Positions 6,878 through 15,436 are shown, numbered from the stretch's first letter. The stretch is DNA of 64,000 bases from Pseudomonas sp. MRSN 12121 (GCF_000931465.1 NZ_CP010892.1:2356001-2420000); one strand, 5' to 3'. Notes: generated from the sequence alone by a model not told the origin. Translations and numbers: made by a program.

Positions 6878-6943
6878 ATGCATTCCTCAATCGATGCACG
6901 CAATACGTCACGGCCTGGCTTTCCTTTCGGAGCGCATCAATGA
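6878..6943 (+). CDS. 21-residue leader-like reading frame coupled to the O gene
   Basis: The ATG at 6878 has GAGG 6 nt upstream and opens a 21-codon frame whose TGA overlaps the start of the replication gene (ATGA at 6940-6943). The O gene has only a poor site of its own, so the short frame may serve for translational coupling. Too short to assign a product. Confidence 0.4.
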   Translation: MHSSIDARNTSRPGFPFGAHQ

Positions 6944-7641
6944 GCACCATCATCATGACTGCATGCTGGGCGCTCCAGGGCATGAGCCCCGCGCAGAAAG
7001 CGGTTCTTATCTCCCTTGCCGACAATGCCAACGACGACGGCGTTTGCTGGCCTTCCATCGCGACTATTGGGGCGCGCACCTGCCTTTCGGAGCGAGCTGT
7101 GCGCAACGCACTGCGCTGGCTTGAAGAAGTGCAATTACTGACAAGCCATCAGCGCTTCGGCCGTTCGACCTGGTACACCCTGACCCCGGCAGCATATGCC
7201 CCCGGCACGATATGCCCCCCGGCACCAGATGCCCCATCACCCCGGCAGGAAATGCCCCCCACCCCGGCACCAGGTGCCCCCAGAACCGTAAAGGAACCAT
7301 CAATTGAACCGTCACCTGATGGCGATCGCGTTTCGCGTTCGCCGTCCTGCCCGGTTCAGGACATCGTCGAGTTGTTCAACCGATTGCTCACTCCAGCCCT
7401 CCCAGCCGTCGTGTTGGTGTCGGAGGTGCGCAAGAAACAACTCAAGGCCCGGTGGAACCAGAGCGATGTTCACCAGAGCCTGGAATTCTGGGCTGACTAC
7501 TTCGCCTCGGTTGCCAAGTCGGATTTCCTGATGGGGCGCCTTGCCGGCAAGTTCGGTGGCGCGCCATTCCGCGCGACCTTCGACTGGCTGATTGCCCCGA
7601 CCAACTTCGTGAAGGTGGTGGAGGGCAACTACCATGCGTGA
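6940..7641 (+). CDS. Phage replication initiator, lambda O-like
   Basis: A 233-residue protein. An N-terminal winged-helix/HTH domain (residues about 15-70, VLISLADNANDDGVCWPSIATIGARTCLSERAVRNALRWLE) is of the kind found in phage O-like initiators. A Pro-rich middle encoded by iteron repeats follows (about 82-108), then a C-terminal domain that should recruit the helicase. It overlaps the downstream DnaB-type gene by 8 nt. The iterons inside its own gene match the lambda O/ori arrangement. Confidence 0.85.
   Translation: MSTIIMTACWALQGMSPAQKAVLISLADNANDDGVCWPSIATIGARTCLSERAVRNALRWLEEVQLLTSHQRFGRSTWYTLTPAAYAPGTICPPAPDAPSPRQEMPPTPAPGAPRTVKEPSIEPSPDGDRVSRSPSCPVQDIVELFNRLLTPALPAVVLVSEVRKKQLKARWNQSDVHQSLEFWADYFASVAKSDFLMGRLAGKFGGAPFRATFDWLIAPTNFVKVVEGNYHA
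7184..7281 (+). repeat. Five iterons, candidate phage replication origin
   Basis: Five copies of CCCCGGCA-N5-TGCCCC (cores starting 7188, 7204, 7221, 7244 and 7266). Each core, GGCA-N5-TGCC, is an interrupted palindrome with variable middle bases. They sit in the middle of the initiator gene and encode its Pro-rich linker. Lambda and related phages place their origin iterons in the same spot. Confidence 0.75.
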
Positions 7642-9016
7642 GCCCTACAGCCTCGAAGCCGAACACGGCCTGCTGGGCGCGATGCTGCAGCGCCCCGAAC
7701 TGATCGACACCTTGTCGGACGACCTGTCGCCGGAGTCGTTCTACTTCGCCGAGAACGCCGAGGTGTTCCGCGGAATCATGGCGCTGCGCGCTGCCGGCAA
7801 GGCGGTGGATATGCTGACCGTGGCCGATCACATCGGCATGCTCGACAACGGCGACCGCGCCCTGGGCCACTGCGCTGCGCTGGTGAACAATACGCCGAGT
7901 GTTGCCAGTGCAGGAACCTACGCCGGGATTGTGCGAGAGCGTGCAGTGGAGCGCGCCCTGTACGACCTGAGCGATCGCACGCTGGAGATTGTGCAGGGTG
8001 GTGGCGACATCCAGGAAAAAATCGCCGCGGTGCAGGCGGCGGCGATGGCGATCGACTCGGGCACCGATGGCGAGGAGATTGTGAAAGCCGGTGATCTCAT
8101 GGCCGAACAGCTCGAGGTCTGGCAAGAGCGCCACGACCGTCTGATGCGCGGTGAAACCCTGATCGGCCTTTCGACGGGCCTGGCGGATCTCGATGAGAAA
8201 ACCGGCGGCCTGCAGCCAGAGCAACTGATCATCGTGGCCGGTCGTCCAGCAATGGGCAAAACCACCCTGGCTATGGGCTTCGTTCTGGATGCCGTGGTGC
8301 GCCAGAAGAAGTCGGGGTTGGTCATCAGCCTGGAGATGAGCAAAGGCGCGCTGATGGATCGAGCCGTAGCAGCCACGGGCAAGGTCCCGCTCAGCTTGAT
8401 CAAAGACGGCTCAGCCTGCCAATCGCATGGCGCCGAACTCTGCGCTGCGGCCGGGAAGATCCAGCACGCAAATCTCTTCATTGCTGATCGCGCCGCGGCC
8501 TCTGTTGGGCGCATACGTTCGCTGGCTCGCCGGCACAAGCTGCGTTACGGCCTCGACATCCTGATGATCGATTACCTGCAGCTCATGGATGGCGTCGGCG
8601 GCAATCGCACAGAAGAAGTGAGCAGCATCAGTCGTGGCTGCAAACTGCTTGCTCGCGAACTCGGCATTCCGGTCGTGCTGCTGAGCCAGCTGTCGCGGGA
8701 GTGCGAGAAGCGCCCCAACAAGCGCCCCGTGAACTCCGACCTGCGGGAGTCCGGCGCTATCGAGCAGGACGCCGACGTGATCATGTTCGTCTACCGCGAC
8801 GAGGTCTATCACGAGAACAGCGAATTCAAGGGCGTGGCCGAGATCATCATCGGCAAGGGGCGGGACATTGAGACCGGCACCGTGCGCGCCGCTTTCCTGG
8901 GGCAGTACAACCGCTTCGAAAACCTATCTGCGAGCTGGCAGCCGCCGGTTAAAACGAGCTCCCCTCCGGAGAGGTCGCTCGCGTCTCGCTATGCCCACAA
9001 AGGGGTCCCCGCATGA
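7634..9016 (+). CDS. Replicative DNA helicase, DnaB type
   Basis: A 460-residue hexameric 5'-3' helicase that opens the phage fork. It has an N-terminal DnaB domain (residues 1-100), a linker, and a RecA-like C-terminal domain with Walker A GRPAMGKTT (203-211) and Walker B ILMIDYLQL, then an arginine-rich SQLSRECEKRPNKRP loop. The length is normal for phage DnaB. It overlaps the O-like gene before it and the next gene (ATGA), so one operon. Confidence 0.95.
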   Translation: MREPYSLEAEHGLLGAMLQRPELIDTLSDDLSPESFYFAENAEVFRGIMALRAAGKAVDMLTVADHIGMLDNGDRALGHCAALVNNTPSVASAGTYAGIVRERAVERALYDLSDRTLEIVQGGGDIQEKIAAVQAAAMAIDSGTDGEEIVKAGDLMAEQLEVWQERHDRLMRGETLIGLSTGLADLDEKTGGLQPEQLIIVAGRPAMGKTTLAMGFVLDAVVRQKKSGLVISLEMSKGALMDRAVAATGKVPLSLIKDGSACQSHGAELCAAAGKIQHANLFIADRAAASVGRIRSLARRHKLRYGLDILMIDYLQLMDGVGGNRTEEVSSISRGCKLLARELGIPVVLLSQLSRECEKRPNKRPVNSDLRESGAIEQDADVIMFVYRDEVYHENSEFKGVAEIIIGKGRDIETGTVRAAFLGQYNRFENLSASWQPPVKTSSPPERSLASRYAHKGVPA

Positions 9017-9231
9017 CTGACCCAATGCACCTACAGCCATGCCTGGCTGAATACCGTTACGCCCTCTACTGCCGCTCAGACCTGTTCGGACTGTGCGAAT
9101 CACCCCAGCCGCCAGTGGCGATCTATCGCGAGGAAGGTCTTGCAGAGGCCCATGGCCGCCGCATGTGGCCGACCGCGTATCGCGTCGTCGATCTTCATGG
9201 AGAAGACAGCCCATGCGTCAAAGCAAGTTGA
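9013..9231 (+). CDS. Small hypothetical phage protein
   Basis: A 72-residue protein that overlaps the helicase stop by 4 nt and the next gene by 19 nt. It contains VAIYREEGLAEAHGRRMWP, resembling small phage proteins that follow helicase genes. The function is not recognised. Confidence 0.65.
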   Translation: MTDPMHLQPCLAEYRYALYCRSDLFGLCESPQPPVAIYREEGLAEAHGRRMWPTAYRVVDLHGEDSPCVKAS

Positions 9232-9509
9232 CCAAAGCCGCCCGCGGCCGGGAATGTCAGGTGCGCATTCCAGGCGTCTGCAACGGCAACCCTGAAACCA
9301 CTGTGTTGGCCCATTACCGAATGGCCGGCACCTGCGGCATTGGCACCAAGCCGCACGACCTGCAGGGCGCCTGGGCCTGTAGCGCATGCCATGACGCCTG
9401 CGATGGCCGTAGCCGCTTTGTCGACCGCGGCACGGTGCGGCAGTACCACGCAGAGGGCGTGATGCGCACCCAGGCCGCACTACTCAATGAAGGAGTGCTC
9501 ATCGCATGA
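9213..9509 (+). CDS. DUF1364 family nuclease-like protein
   Basis: A 98-residue protein with a zinc/HNH-like layout: CQVRIPGVCNGNPETTVLAHYR, CGIGTKPHDL, then WACSACHDACDGR. This matches DUF1364 proteins found in the nin region of lambdoid phages, thought to be HNH-type recombination nucleases. The start ATG at 9213 is inside the preceding gene. It overlaps the integrase by 4 nt. Confidence 0.8.
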   Translation: MRQSKLTKAARGRECQVRIPGVCNGNPETTVLAHYRMAGTCGIGTKPHDLQGAWACSACHDACDGRSRFVDRGTVRQYHAEGVMRTQAALLNEGVLIA

Positions 9510-10795
9510 CAAATACCGCTGCTGTGAAAATCAGCGATGCAGAAATTCGTCGGCAGGCCGCCGGCAAAGTTCGCGACCTACGGGCGCTGGGCAGCCGCGG
9601 CCTCTACTTTCGATTCCACCGGTCGCGCGACCGCGGATCCTGGTATTTGATCCACAAGGGCAAGTGGAACCTGATCGGCTCATATCCCGAGCTGAGCGCC
9701 GCCAATGTGGCTGCGGCCCTGCCGAATATCCGTCTGCGCCTGGAGGCCGGGGAGGGGGCCAGCTTGTCCGGCTGGGTGCTGGTCGGTGATTTGCTGTCGT
9801 GGTACGCCGAGCGCATGGCCCGTGACCGCAATCTGTCGAGCAAGCGCAAGAGCACCGCGGCCTCGGCCATGAAGTGCCACCTGATTCCGCGCCTGGGCGA
9901 GATGCCGCTGGCTGAGATCAACAAGGCCACCTTGGACAGCCAGCTGATGTGGTCGCTTCAGGAAACGCTGTCCATCGACTACGTGCGCCTGGTGTTCCAG
10001 CTGCTGGCCCTGGCCTTCCGGGCCGCGTTCAAGCTGGGACTGATTCCGGCCAATCCCATGGCCGGGGTCAAGTTCAACGACTTCTCCAAGGCCAAGGTCG
10101 GGGTCAAACCGTCGCGCCTTCGTGGTGTGCAGCTGGCGGACCTGATAGCGCGCCTGCATGGCGTTCTGCCAGCGGCGCCGCAGGACGCCCTGCTGGCTCT
10201 GCTGATGCTCTGCCACGGTACTCGGATCGGGGAGACCCGCCAGGCGCGCTGGTCGCATATCAGCCTGGCCGAGCGCGAGTGGTTCATTCCCGCAGAGCAC
10301 ACCAAGACCGGCGTCGAGCATCACCTGCCGCTAACCGATCAGGTGTGCCGCCTGCTGCTCAAGCACCGCGAGACCCAATTCGCCGCGGGCTATGACGGCC
10401 AGTTCCTGTTCCCGGCGCGCAATGGCAAGCCCCTGAGCGAGTCCCAGGCCAGTGCGGTGTTTACCCGGCTGGGGCAGGGCGAGTGGACCAGCCACGACCT
10501 GCGCAAGTTGGCCAGGACGGCCTGGGCGGACCTGGGCATTGACCACCTGATCGGTGAGCTGCTGATCAACCACGCCATGGGCCACAACGTGAAGGTGTAC
10601 ATCCAATCCGACGTGATGGCCCGCAAGCGCGAGGCCCTGGAGCAGTGGCACGCCCATCTAGATCAGAAGGGGTTTGCGCTGATTCACGGCTTGACCGGCG
10701 TTAGATCCGGAGATTCCGGTAAATCGCTGGAAGCCACGCAGAACAAGGGCCGCAAGGCCATTCAGGAAACAACCATAGGCGAGGATTCAAAATGA
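9506..10795 (+). CDS. int: Tyrosine recombinase / integrase
   Basis: A 429-residue site-specific recombinase. An N-terminal DUF4102-like/SAM-like region (residues 20-180) precedes a catalytic domain with R240 (GTRIGE), K267 (HTKTG), H330 and R333 (TSHDLRKLA), H356 or H360, and Y365 (VKVYIQ). It should recombine phage and host sites at tRNA-Pro. Unusually it lies inside the early replication operon, overlapping both neighbours by 4 nt, about 25 kb from the right attachment site. This ties its expression to the rightward early promoter. Confidence 0.92.
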   Translation: MTNTAAVKISDAEIRRQAAGKVRDLRALGSRGLYFRFHRSRDRGSWYLIHKGKWNLIGSYPELSAANVAAALPNIRLRLEAGEGASLSGWVLVGDLLSWYAERMARDRNLSSKRKSTAASAMKCHLIPRLGEMPLAEINKATLDSQLMWSLQETLSIDYVRLVFQLLALAFRAAFKLGLIPANPMAGVKFNDFSKAKVGVKPSRLRGVQLADLIARLHGVLPAAPQDALLALLMLCHGTRIGETRQARWSHISLAEREWFIPAEHTKTGVEHHLPLTDQVCRLLLKHRETQFAAGYDGQFLFPARNGKPLSESQASAVFTRLGQGEWTSHDLRKLARTAWADLGIDHLIGELLINHAMGHNVKVYIQSDVMARKREALEQWHAHLDQKGFALIHGLTGVRSGDSGKSLEATQNKGRKAIQETTIGEDSK

Positions 10796-11109
10796 CCAAA
10801 AAGAGCCATGGCCCCGCCTTTGTGCGCCGCCAGATCCCACTCACCGACTGCCCGTCCTGTGCCGGGAAGGGGTTGATCAAGGGCGTGTTTCACCAGCTCG
10901 ACTGCATCGGCTGCCATGCATCTGGCCTGGTACGCGCCGAGACGCTGGAGCCGCTGCCGGTGGATGAACTGATCGTCCAGCTCGGCATGCTGGTTCGGCA
11001 GGGCGGACGCCCTGCGATCCTGCCGCCAGGCTCGCCGACCTCAATGGCAGAGCTGTACCAGCAAACCAATTCGCGCGGGCCTGGTGGCTCGTCGTTCAAG
11101 GGGGATTGA
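10792..11109 (+). CDS. DnaJ-like zinc-finger phage protein
   Basis: A 105-residue protein with two CxxC/CxxCxA pairs (CPSCAGKG at 22-29 and CIGCHASG at 42-49) like half of a DnaJ central zinc finger, then a flexible tail. It overlaps int by 4 nt. Similar small zinc proteins precede Q-type genes in Pseudomonas phages. The role is unproven. Confidence 0.7.
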   Translation: MTKKSHGPAFVRRQIPLTDCPSCAGKGLIKGVFHQLDCIGCHASGLVRAETLEPLPVDELIVQLGMLVRQGGRPAILPPGSPTSMAELYQQTNSRGPGGSSFKGD

Positions 11110-11111
11110 GC

Positions 11112-11318
11112 ATGCGAATCGCAGAACTGACCGAACAAGAAGCGAAGGTAGCGCAGATGCTCGGCGATGCCTGGAATGCATACGTGAAACTGCCCGTCGA
11201 GCACCCGATGGAGCGCCAAGAGTTTTGCACAGCTATCCATGCATGCCAGGACAAGATCCTCGGGCGGGCAGGGCGCCGTGCTTTTCATTCGGTGGCACCT
11301 GCCGCCAAGGAGGATTGA
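11112..11318 (+). CDS. Small phage protein
   Basis: A 68-residue helical protein starting MRIAELTEQEAKVAQMLGDAWNAY, a pattern seen in many phages just before late regulators. It sits 2 bp after the previous stop and 3 bp before the next start. The function is unknown. Confidence 0.7.
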   Translation: MRIAELTEQEAKVAQMLGDAWNAYVKLPVEHPMERQEFCTAIHACQDKILGRAGRRAFHSVAPAAKED

Positions 11319-11321
11319 GCC

Positions 11322-11675
11322 ATGGCCTTCACACCAACATTTAAAGAGCGCGCAGCCGAGGATCTGCTTGAGCATTGGGGGCGCTGGGTCGTGCTGGGCT
11401 CTGGTGTGTCCTGCTGCGCTTCCCGCGAGAACACGATCCTGTCGCCGATGATCACCGACGACGATGCGCTGATGATCGATGGAATGATGGGTCGCCTGCT
11501 GAAGCGCTACCCCGAGTGCGGCCAGGTTCTGATGCGCTACTACACCAGTCGTGATACTTCGCTGATGGAGGTCGGCAGGAAGATGAAGTTCGGCGAGGAG
11601 AAGACCCGCCAGCTCTGGAAGGCCGGAGTGGCCTGGATTGATGGTGCGCTCGACATTCGACGTCAGGCCGCTTGA
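11322..11675 (+). CDS. Q-like late antitermination protein
   Basis: A 117-residue protein with a sigma-70 region 4-like HTH at the C-terminus (ISRDTSLMEVGRKMKFGEEKTRQLWKAGVAWIDG region, about 75-110), matching the phage antitermination Q family (PF06530 type). It is the last early gene. The terminator just downstream and the late genes beyond fit a role in letting RNA polymerase read into the late operon. Confidence 0.78.
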   Translation: MAFTPTFKERAAEDLLEHWGRWVVLGSGVSCCASRENTILSPMITDDDALMIDGMMGRLLKRYPECGQVLMRYYTSRDTSLMEVGRKMKFGEEKTRQLWKAGVAWIDGALDIRRQAA

Positions 11676-11728
11676 CAGGCCCGGGGACTACCTATAGATT
11701 TCAGTTACTTTGCGGTTTTTCCGCGTGC

Positions 11729-11755
11729 AAAGCCCGTCGTCACGATGGGCTTTTT
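11729..11755 (+). terminator. Terminator before late genes
   Basis: AAAGCCC and GGGCTTT close a stem-loop followed by TTTTTGCTTT. It lies right after the Q-like gene, where a Q-controlled tR' terminator is expected. A second hairpin (GCCTCGGCATTTGCCGGGGC) follows at about 11775-11794. Confidence 0.7.
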
Positions 11756-11816
11756 GCTTTCTATCACCCATGAGCCTCGGCATTTGCCGGGGCTTTCTTG
11801 TTTCTGGAGCACGGCA

Positions 11817-12341
11817 ATGCAGAGTCACGACTTCGTTGAGGGTGTATCTGGTTGGCGATTGAGCAAGGACAAGCTGGAGCTGTTCGGCGGGCCATGGCCG
11901 ATCATCATTGGCAACCTCGATGCACCAGAGCGTCGTTCAGGCGCTGATCAGCTCAAGCCGTTCATCGTGGTTGATGGTGCGACGTACATTCGCAAAGAGG
12001 AGGTCGACAGCGCGTCGACCTCAGGGCCGAAACTCAGTGACTCCTGGGCAGTGAACATGGAGCTGCTCAATGGCAAACCCGTCGTTGCTGGTATTGGCGC
12101 AGGTCTCGACTCCCAGCTCCAGGTAAACGCAGATAGCTATGCCATCCACTTCCGCCCCGAGAGCACCGTACAGCCCGGAAAGGCTGGCGGTGCGTCCTCG
12201 ATGCTCGACGCCATGGCTAGCTTGATCGCTGAAACATCACTCGGCGAGGACGTGTTGAGCGAGCCCACGGCAATCGCCGACCAGGTCCGCGACGTTCTGC
12301 GCGCCGAGCTCAAGCCAGGCGGCATGCTGTGGCGCCGCTGA
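11817..12341 (+). CDS. Stand-alone tail-tip (DUF1983-like) domain protein
   Basis: A 174-residue protein starting MQSHDFVEGVSGWRLS, with SWAVNMELLNGKPVVAGIGAGLDSQLQVNADSYAI. This resembles the C-terminal DUF1983 region of lambda-type J proteins (compare the WSVKMQVDSNGRYIAAGIG segment of the J-like gene here). GGAG lies before the ATG. It is the first late gene, next to the holin and 17 kb from J. It could be a tail-tip accessory or a leftover domain. Confidence 0.65.
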   Translation: MQSHDFVEGVSGWRLSKDKLELFGGPWPIIIGNLDAPERRSGADQLKPFIVVDGATYIRKEEVDSASTSGPKLSDSWAVNMELLNGKPVVAGIGAGLDSQLQVNADSYAIHFRPESTVQPGKAGGASSMLDAMASLIAETSLGEDVLSEPTAIADQVRDVLRAELKPGGMLWRR

Positions 12342-12385
12342 TCGCCACAAACAATTAATGCACTCCCCGAAAGGGAGGAATCGAG

Positions 12386-12715
12386 ATGCCAAACATGCCT
12401 GATAAACCAGATACCTGGCTGCTCGTCCTTGCGTGGCTGAGCCAGCACGCGCCGACGATCTATGCCGGCGCGCTGTCGTTTGTAGTGGGTGCGCTACGCA
12501 TCATCTACGGCGGCGGGACTCGGCGCCAGGCACTGCTCGAGGCCTGTCTCTGCACCTTGATCACCATCGGGCTGATACCGCTGCTCGAGTACTTCGGGTT
12601 GCCGCAAAGCTTCGCCACTCCGGCAGGCGTGTTCATTGGCTTTCTTGGTGTGAAGAAGATCGCTGTTCTAGCTGATCGGTTCGCTGACTTTAAGATCCCG
12701 AGGCGTGCTGAGTGA
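12386..12715 (+). CDS. Holin, lambda S family-like
   Basis: A 109-residue protein with three membrane segments (about 30-50, 55-78 and 80-97) and a charged C-terminus (RFADFKIPRRAE), as in class I lambda-type holins. It would form the inner-membrane lesion that times lysis. GGGAGG precedes the ATG. As in many Pseudomonas phages it lies upstream of terminase, apart from the endolysin and spanin genes at 34.5-35.5 kb. Confidence 0.85.
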   Translation: MPNMPDKPDTWLLVLAWLSQHAPTIYAGALSFVVGALRIIYGGGTRRQALLEACLCTLITIGLIPLLEYFGLPQSFATPAGVFIGFLGVKKIAVLADRFADFKIPRRAE

Positions 12716-12876
12716 TGGCTTGCAGTGGATGCTCTGCCCGCCGAGCGCGAGCGGCGAAGTGGCTGATGATTGCAGCAGAGCGAGCGAGGTCGATCGTTCT
12801 GCCCGCATCATTAAAAGGAGATCGCCACGATGGCAAGGCTGAAGACGTTGAGAAGTCGAGTCCAAACCCAGGCTGA
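12715..12876 (+). CDS. Small CxxC phage protein
   Basis: The ATG overlaps the holin stop (TGATG) and opens a 53-residue frame that starts MACSGCSARR, then KWLMIAAERAR. Short CxxC proteins of this kind sit between holin and HNH genes in Pseudomonas siphophages. The tail overlaps the HNH gene in another frame. The function is unknown. Confidence 0.55.
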   Translation: MACSGCSARRARAAKWLMIAAERARSIVLPASLKGDRHDGKAEDVEKSSPNPG

Positions 12877-13165
12877 CCGATTGCCGGCCGTCAACACAAA
12901 CTCATGGCGTGCTACGAAGGAGACTTCTGCGCAGCGCGGCTACGGTTACAAGTGGCAGAAGGCCCGAGAGGTATGGCTACGCGATAATCCGCTATGCGTC
13001 TACTGCGAGCGAGCTGGGCGCGTGGCAGCTGGCGTCGTTGTAGACCACAAGGTTGCGCATCGGGGAGACATGGATCTGTTCTGGGATAGATCCAACTGGC
13101 AGACCCTCTGCAAGCACTGTCATGACTCGGTCAAACAGGCTGAGGAAGCGGCAGATTGGGGCTGA
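12830..13165 (+). CDS. HNH endonuclease, packaging-associated
   Basis: A 111-residue HNH protein with CVYCERAG (about 63-70), VVDHKVAH (about 79-86, catalytic His) and NWQTLCKHCH. In HK97-type phages a gp74-like HNH next to terminase supports cos cleavage and head morphogenesis. AAAGGAG precedes the ATG. The position just before the small terminase gene fits this role. Confidence 0.9.
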   Translation: MARLKTLRSRVQTQADRLPAVNTNSWRATKETSAQRGYGYKWQKAREVWLRDNPLCVYCERAGRVAAGVVVDHKVAHRGDMDLFWDRSNWQTLCKHCHDSVKQAEEAADWG

Positions 13166-13259
13166 GGTGGGGGGGGCACTAAAATATAGGGCCTCTTCCG
13201 CTTCCAGACCGCGCCCGACCTCACGCACACATTTTTTCCCGTTTCAGGAAAAGTTAACC

Positions 13260-13751
13260 ATGGCTTTAACCGACAAGAAGCGGCGGTTTGTTGACGCTTT
13301 GCTGTCGGGAGCCACAAATCGCGAGGCGGCAATCGCCGCCGGATATTCCGAGAGAACCGCATCACAAGCGGGCTCCAAGCTGGCCAAGGATGATGATGTG
13401 CTGACCGAAGTCGGGCGGCGCCTCAAGCAGAAGCAGGCTACCAGCTCTGAGGTTAAACCTGCTCGAAAAGTTAAAGGCGAGGATGCCTCTGAGGAAGAGC
13501 CGGATGAGGTTGCGCTCACCCATACCGATGACCCCCGGGTCTTCCTAACTGAGCTGATGAATGCAGGTTCGGCAGACCTCCGCATGCGACTGGACGCAGC
13601 CAAGACACTGATGCCCTATGTGCACGGAAAGGTCGCCGACCAGGGCAAGAAAGAACAGAAGGCTGACGCCGCCAAGGAGGCGGGGAAGGGCAAGTACTCC
13701 CAGGGCAAACCGCCAGCCGGAAAGCCATCACTCAGCATGGTCAAGGGGTAG
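13260..13751 (+). CDS. Terminase small subunit
   Basis: A 163-residue protein with an N-terminal HTH (KKRRFVDALLSGATNREAAIAAGYSERTASQAGSKL) of the Terminase_2 type and a charged Lys/Ala-rich C-terminus. It recognises packaging sites and feeds DNA to the large subunit. The ATG at 13260 is chosen over longer frames because the family starts with this motif. Confidence 0.9.
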   Translation: MALTDKKRRFVDALLSGATNREAAIAAGYSERTASQAGSKLAKDDDVLTEVGRRLKQKQATSSEVKPARKVKGEDASEEEPDEVALTHTDDPRVFLTELMNAGSADLRMRLDAAKTLMPYVHGKVADQGKKEQKADAAKEAGKGKYSQGKPPAGKPSLSMVKG

Positions 13752-13754
13752 GTT

Positions 13755-15434
13755 ATGCAATGGACTACTGCCTGCCCGGAATGGTGGCGGCTTCTGGCTG
13801 CCGGCGAATCGATTATCCCGGCACCCCTGTTCCCGGATGAAGCAGAGGCCAGCCTCGAGGTATTCAAGGGGCTGAAGATTGTCGATGCCCCTGGTAGCCC
13901 GACAATTGAGGCATCTTGCGCACCGTGGGTGCTGGCCTTCGCCGGCGCAGTGTTCGGCAGCTACAACAGCGAAACCGGCGAGCGCCTGATTCGGGAAGTG
14001 ATGCTCTGCATCCCGAAGAAGAACAGTAAATCGACCATCGCCGCCGGCATCATGCTGACCGCGCTGATTCGCAACTGGCGGCTCTCGGCGGAGTTCATCA
14101 TCTTGGCCCCGACCAAGGAGATTGCCGACAACTCGTTTATCCCGGCCAAGGACATGGTCAACAACGATGATGAGCTGAAGGCGCTGCTGCATGTTCAACC
14201 GCATCTTCGACTGATCACCCATCGCGAGACGGGGGCCACCTTGAAGGTGGTGGCGGCAGACAGCGACGTGGTCGGCGGCAAGAAGGCAGTCGGCGTGTTG
14301 ATCGATGAGGCCTGGCTGTTCGGCAAGAACCCCAAGGCGGCGGACATGATCCGCGAGGCCACCGGCGGTCTGCTGTCCAGGCCGGAAGGCTTCATCATCT
14401 GGCTGACAACTCAGTCGAACGAGCCGCCGGCCGGGGTGTTCAGGTCGAAGTTGAACTATGCCCGCGGCGTGCGAGATGGTCGCATCGACGACAACCGCTT
14501 CCTGCCAATCATCTACGAGTTCTCCCAGGAGATGATCAAGAGCGGCGATGCCCGCAAGCCTGAAAACTTCCACCTGGTCAACCCGAATATCAACTACTCG
14601 GTAGACCGAGCCACGCTGGAGCGCCTGCACATGCAGGCCGAGATCGACGGCGAGGCGGAGATGCGCGGCTTCCTGGCCAAGCACCTCAACATCGAGATCG
14701 GCCTGGCGCTCATGTCTGACAGCTGGGTCGGCGCTGCCTTCTGGGAGCCGCAGGCCAGGGAGGGCATGACGCTGGATGACCTGCTCGAGCAATGCGAGGT
14801 CATCGTGGTTGGAGGCGATGGCGGCGGACTTGATGACCTTCTCGGGTTGGCCGCGCTTGGCCGGGTCCGCGAGTCACGGGTCTGGTTGCACTGGGCGCAT
14901 GCCTGGGCGCATCCGTCGGTGCTGGAGCGCCGCAAGTCAGAAGCTCCTCGCCTGCTGGACCTGCAGGCTACTGGCGACCTAACCATCGTGGACAAGATCG
15001 GTGACGACGTGGACCAGTTGGCCGCTATCGTCGCGAGGATCAACGAGGCGGGATTGCTGGACAAGGTCGGCCTTGATCCGGCTGGCATCGGCGCCGTGCT
15101 CGATGCATTGGCAGATGTCGGTATCGACGAGGAGCAGATCGTCGGCATCTCGCAAGGCTGGAAGCTCACCGGTGCAATCAAGACCACTGAGCGGCGCCTG
15201 GCCGATGGCTCGCTGTTTCATTGCGGTCAGCCGCTGATGGCTTGGGCCTGCGGCAACGCCAAGGGCGTGCCATCGGCCAACGCCTTTCTTATCACCAAGC
15301 AGGCCTCGGGCACGGCAAAGATCGACCCGCTGATGGCCACGTTCAATGCCGTGTCACTGATGGCCCTCAATCCAGAGGCCCGCGGAGGCCTGGACGATTA
15401 CCTCAATAACGGATTCTTCGGACTAGTAGGCTGA
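13755..15434 (+). CDS. Terminase large subunit, HK97 type
   Basis: A 559-residue packaging motor. The N-terminal ATPase has Walker A PKKNSKST (87-94), Walker B VLIDEAW (181-187) and a TTQSNEPP coupling motif. The C-terminal nuclease has GGDGGGLDDLLGL and LDPAGIG acidic clusters. It docks on the portal and cuts DNA into genome lengths. It lies 3 bp after the small subunit and 2 bp before the portal. Confidence 0.95.
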   Translation: MQWTTACPEWWRLLAAGESIIPAPLFPDEAEASLEVFKGLKIVDAPGSPTIEASCAPWVLAFAGAVFGSYNSETGERLIREVMLCIPKKNSKSTIAAGIMLTALIRNWRLSAEFIILAPTKEIADNSFIPAKDMVNNDDELKALLHVQPHLRLITHRETGATLKVVAADSDVVGGKKAVGVLIDEAWLFGKNPKAADMIREATGGLLSRPEGFIIWLTTQSNEPPAGVFRSKLNYARGVRDGRIDDNRFLPIIYEFSQEMIKSGDARKPENFHLVNPNINYSVDRATLERLHMQAEIDGEAEMRGFLAKHLNIEIGLALMSDSWVGAAFWEPQAREGMTLDDLLEQCEVIVVGGDGGGLDDLLGLAALGRVRESRVWLHWAHAWAHPSVLERRKSEAPRLLDLQATGDLTIVDKIGDDVDQLAAIVARINEAGLLDKVGLDPAGIGAVLDALADVGIDEEQIVGISQGWKLTGAIKTTERRLADGSLFHCGQPLMAWACGNAKGVPSANAFLITKQASGTAKIDPLMATFNAVSLMALNPEARGGLDDYLNNGFFGLVG

Positions 15435-15436
15435 CC

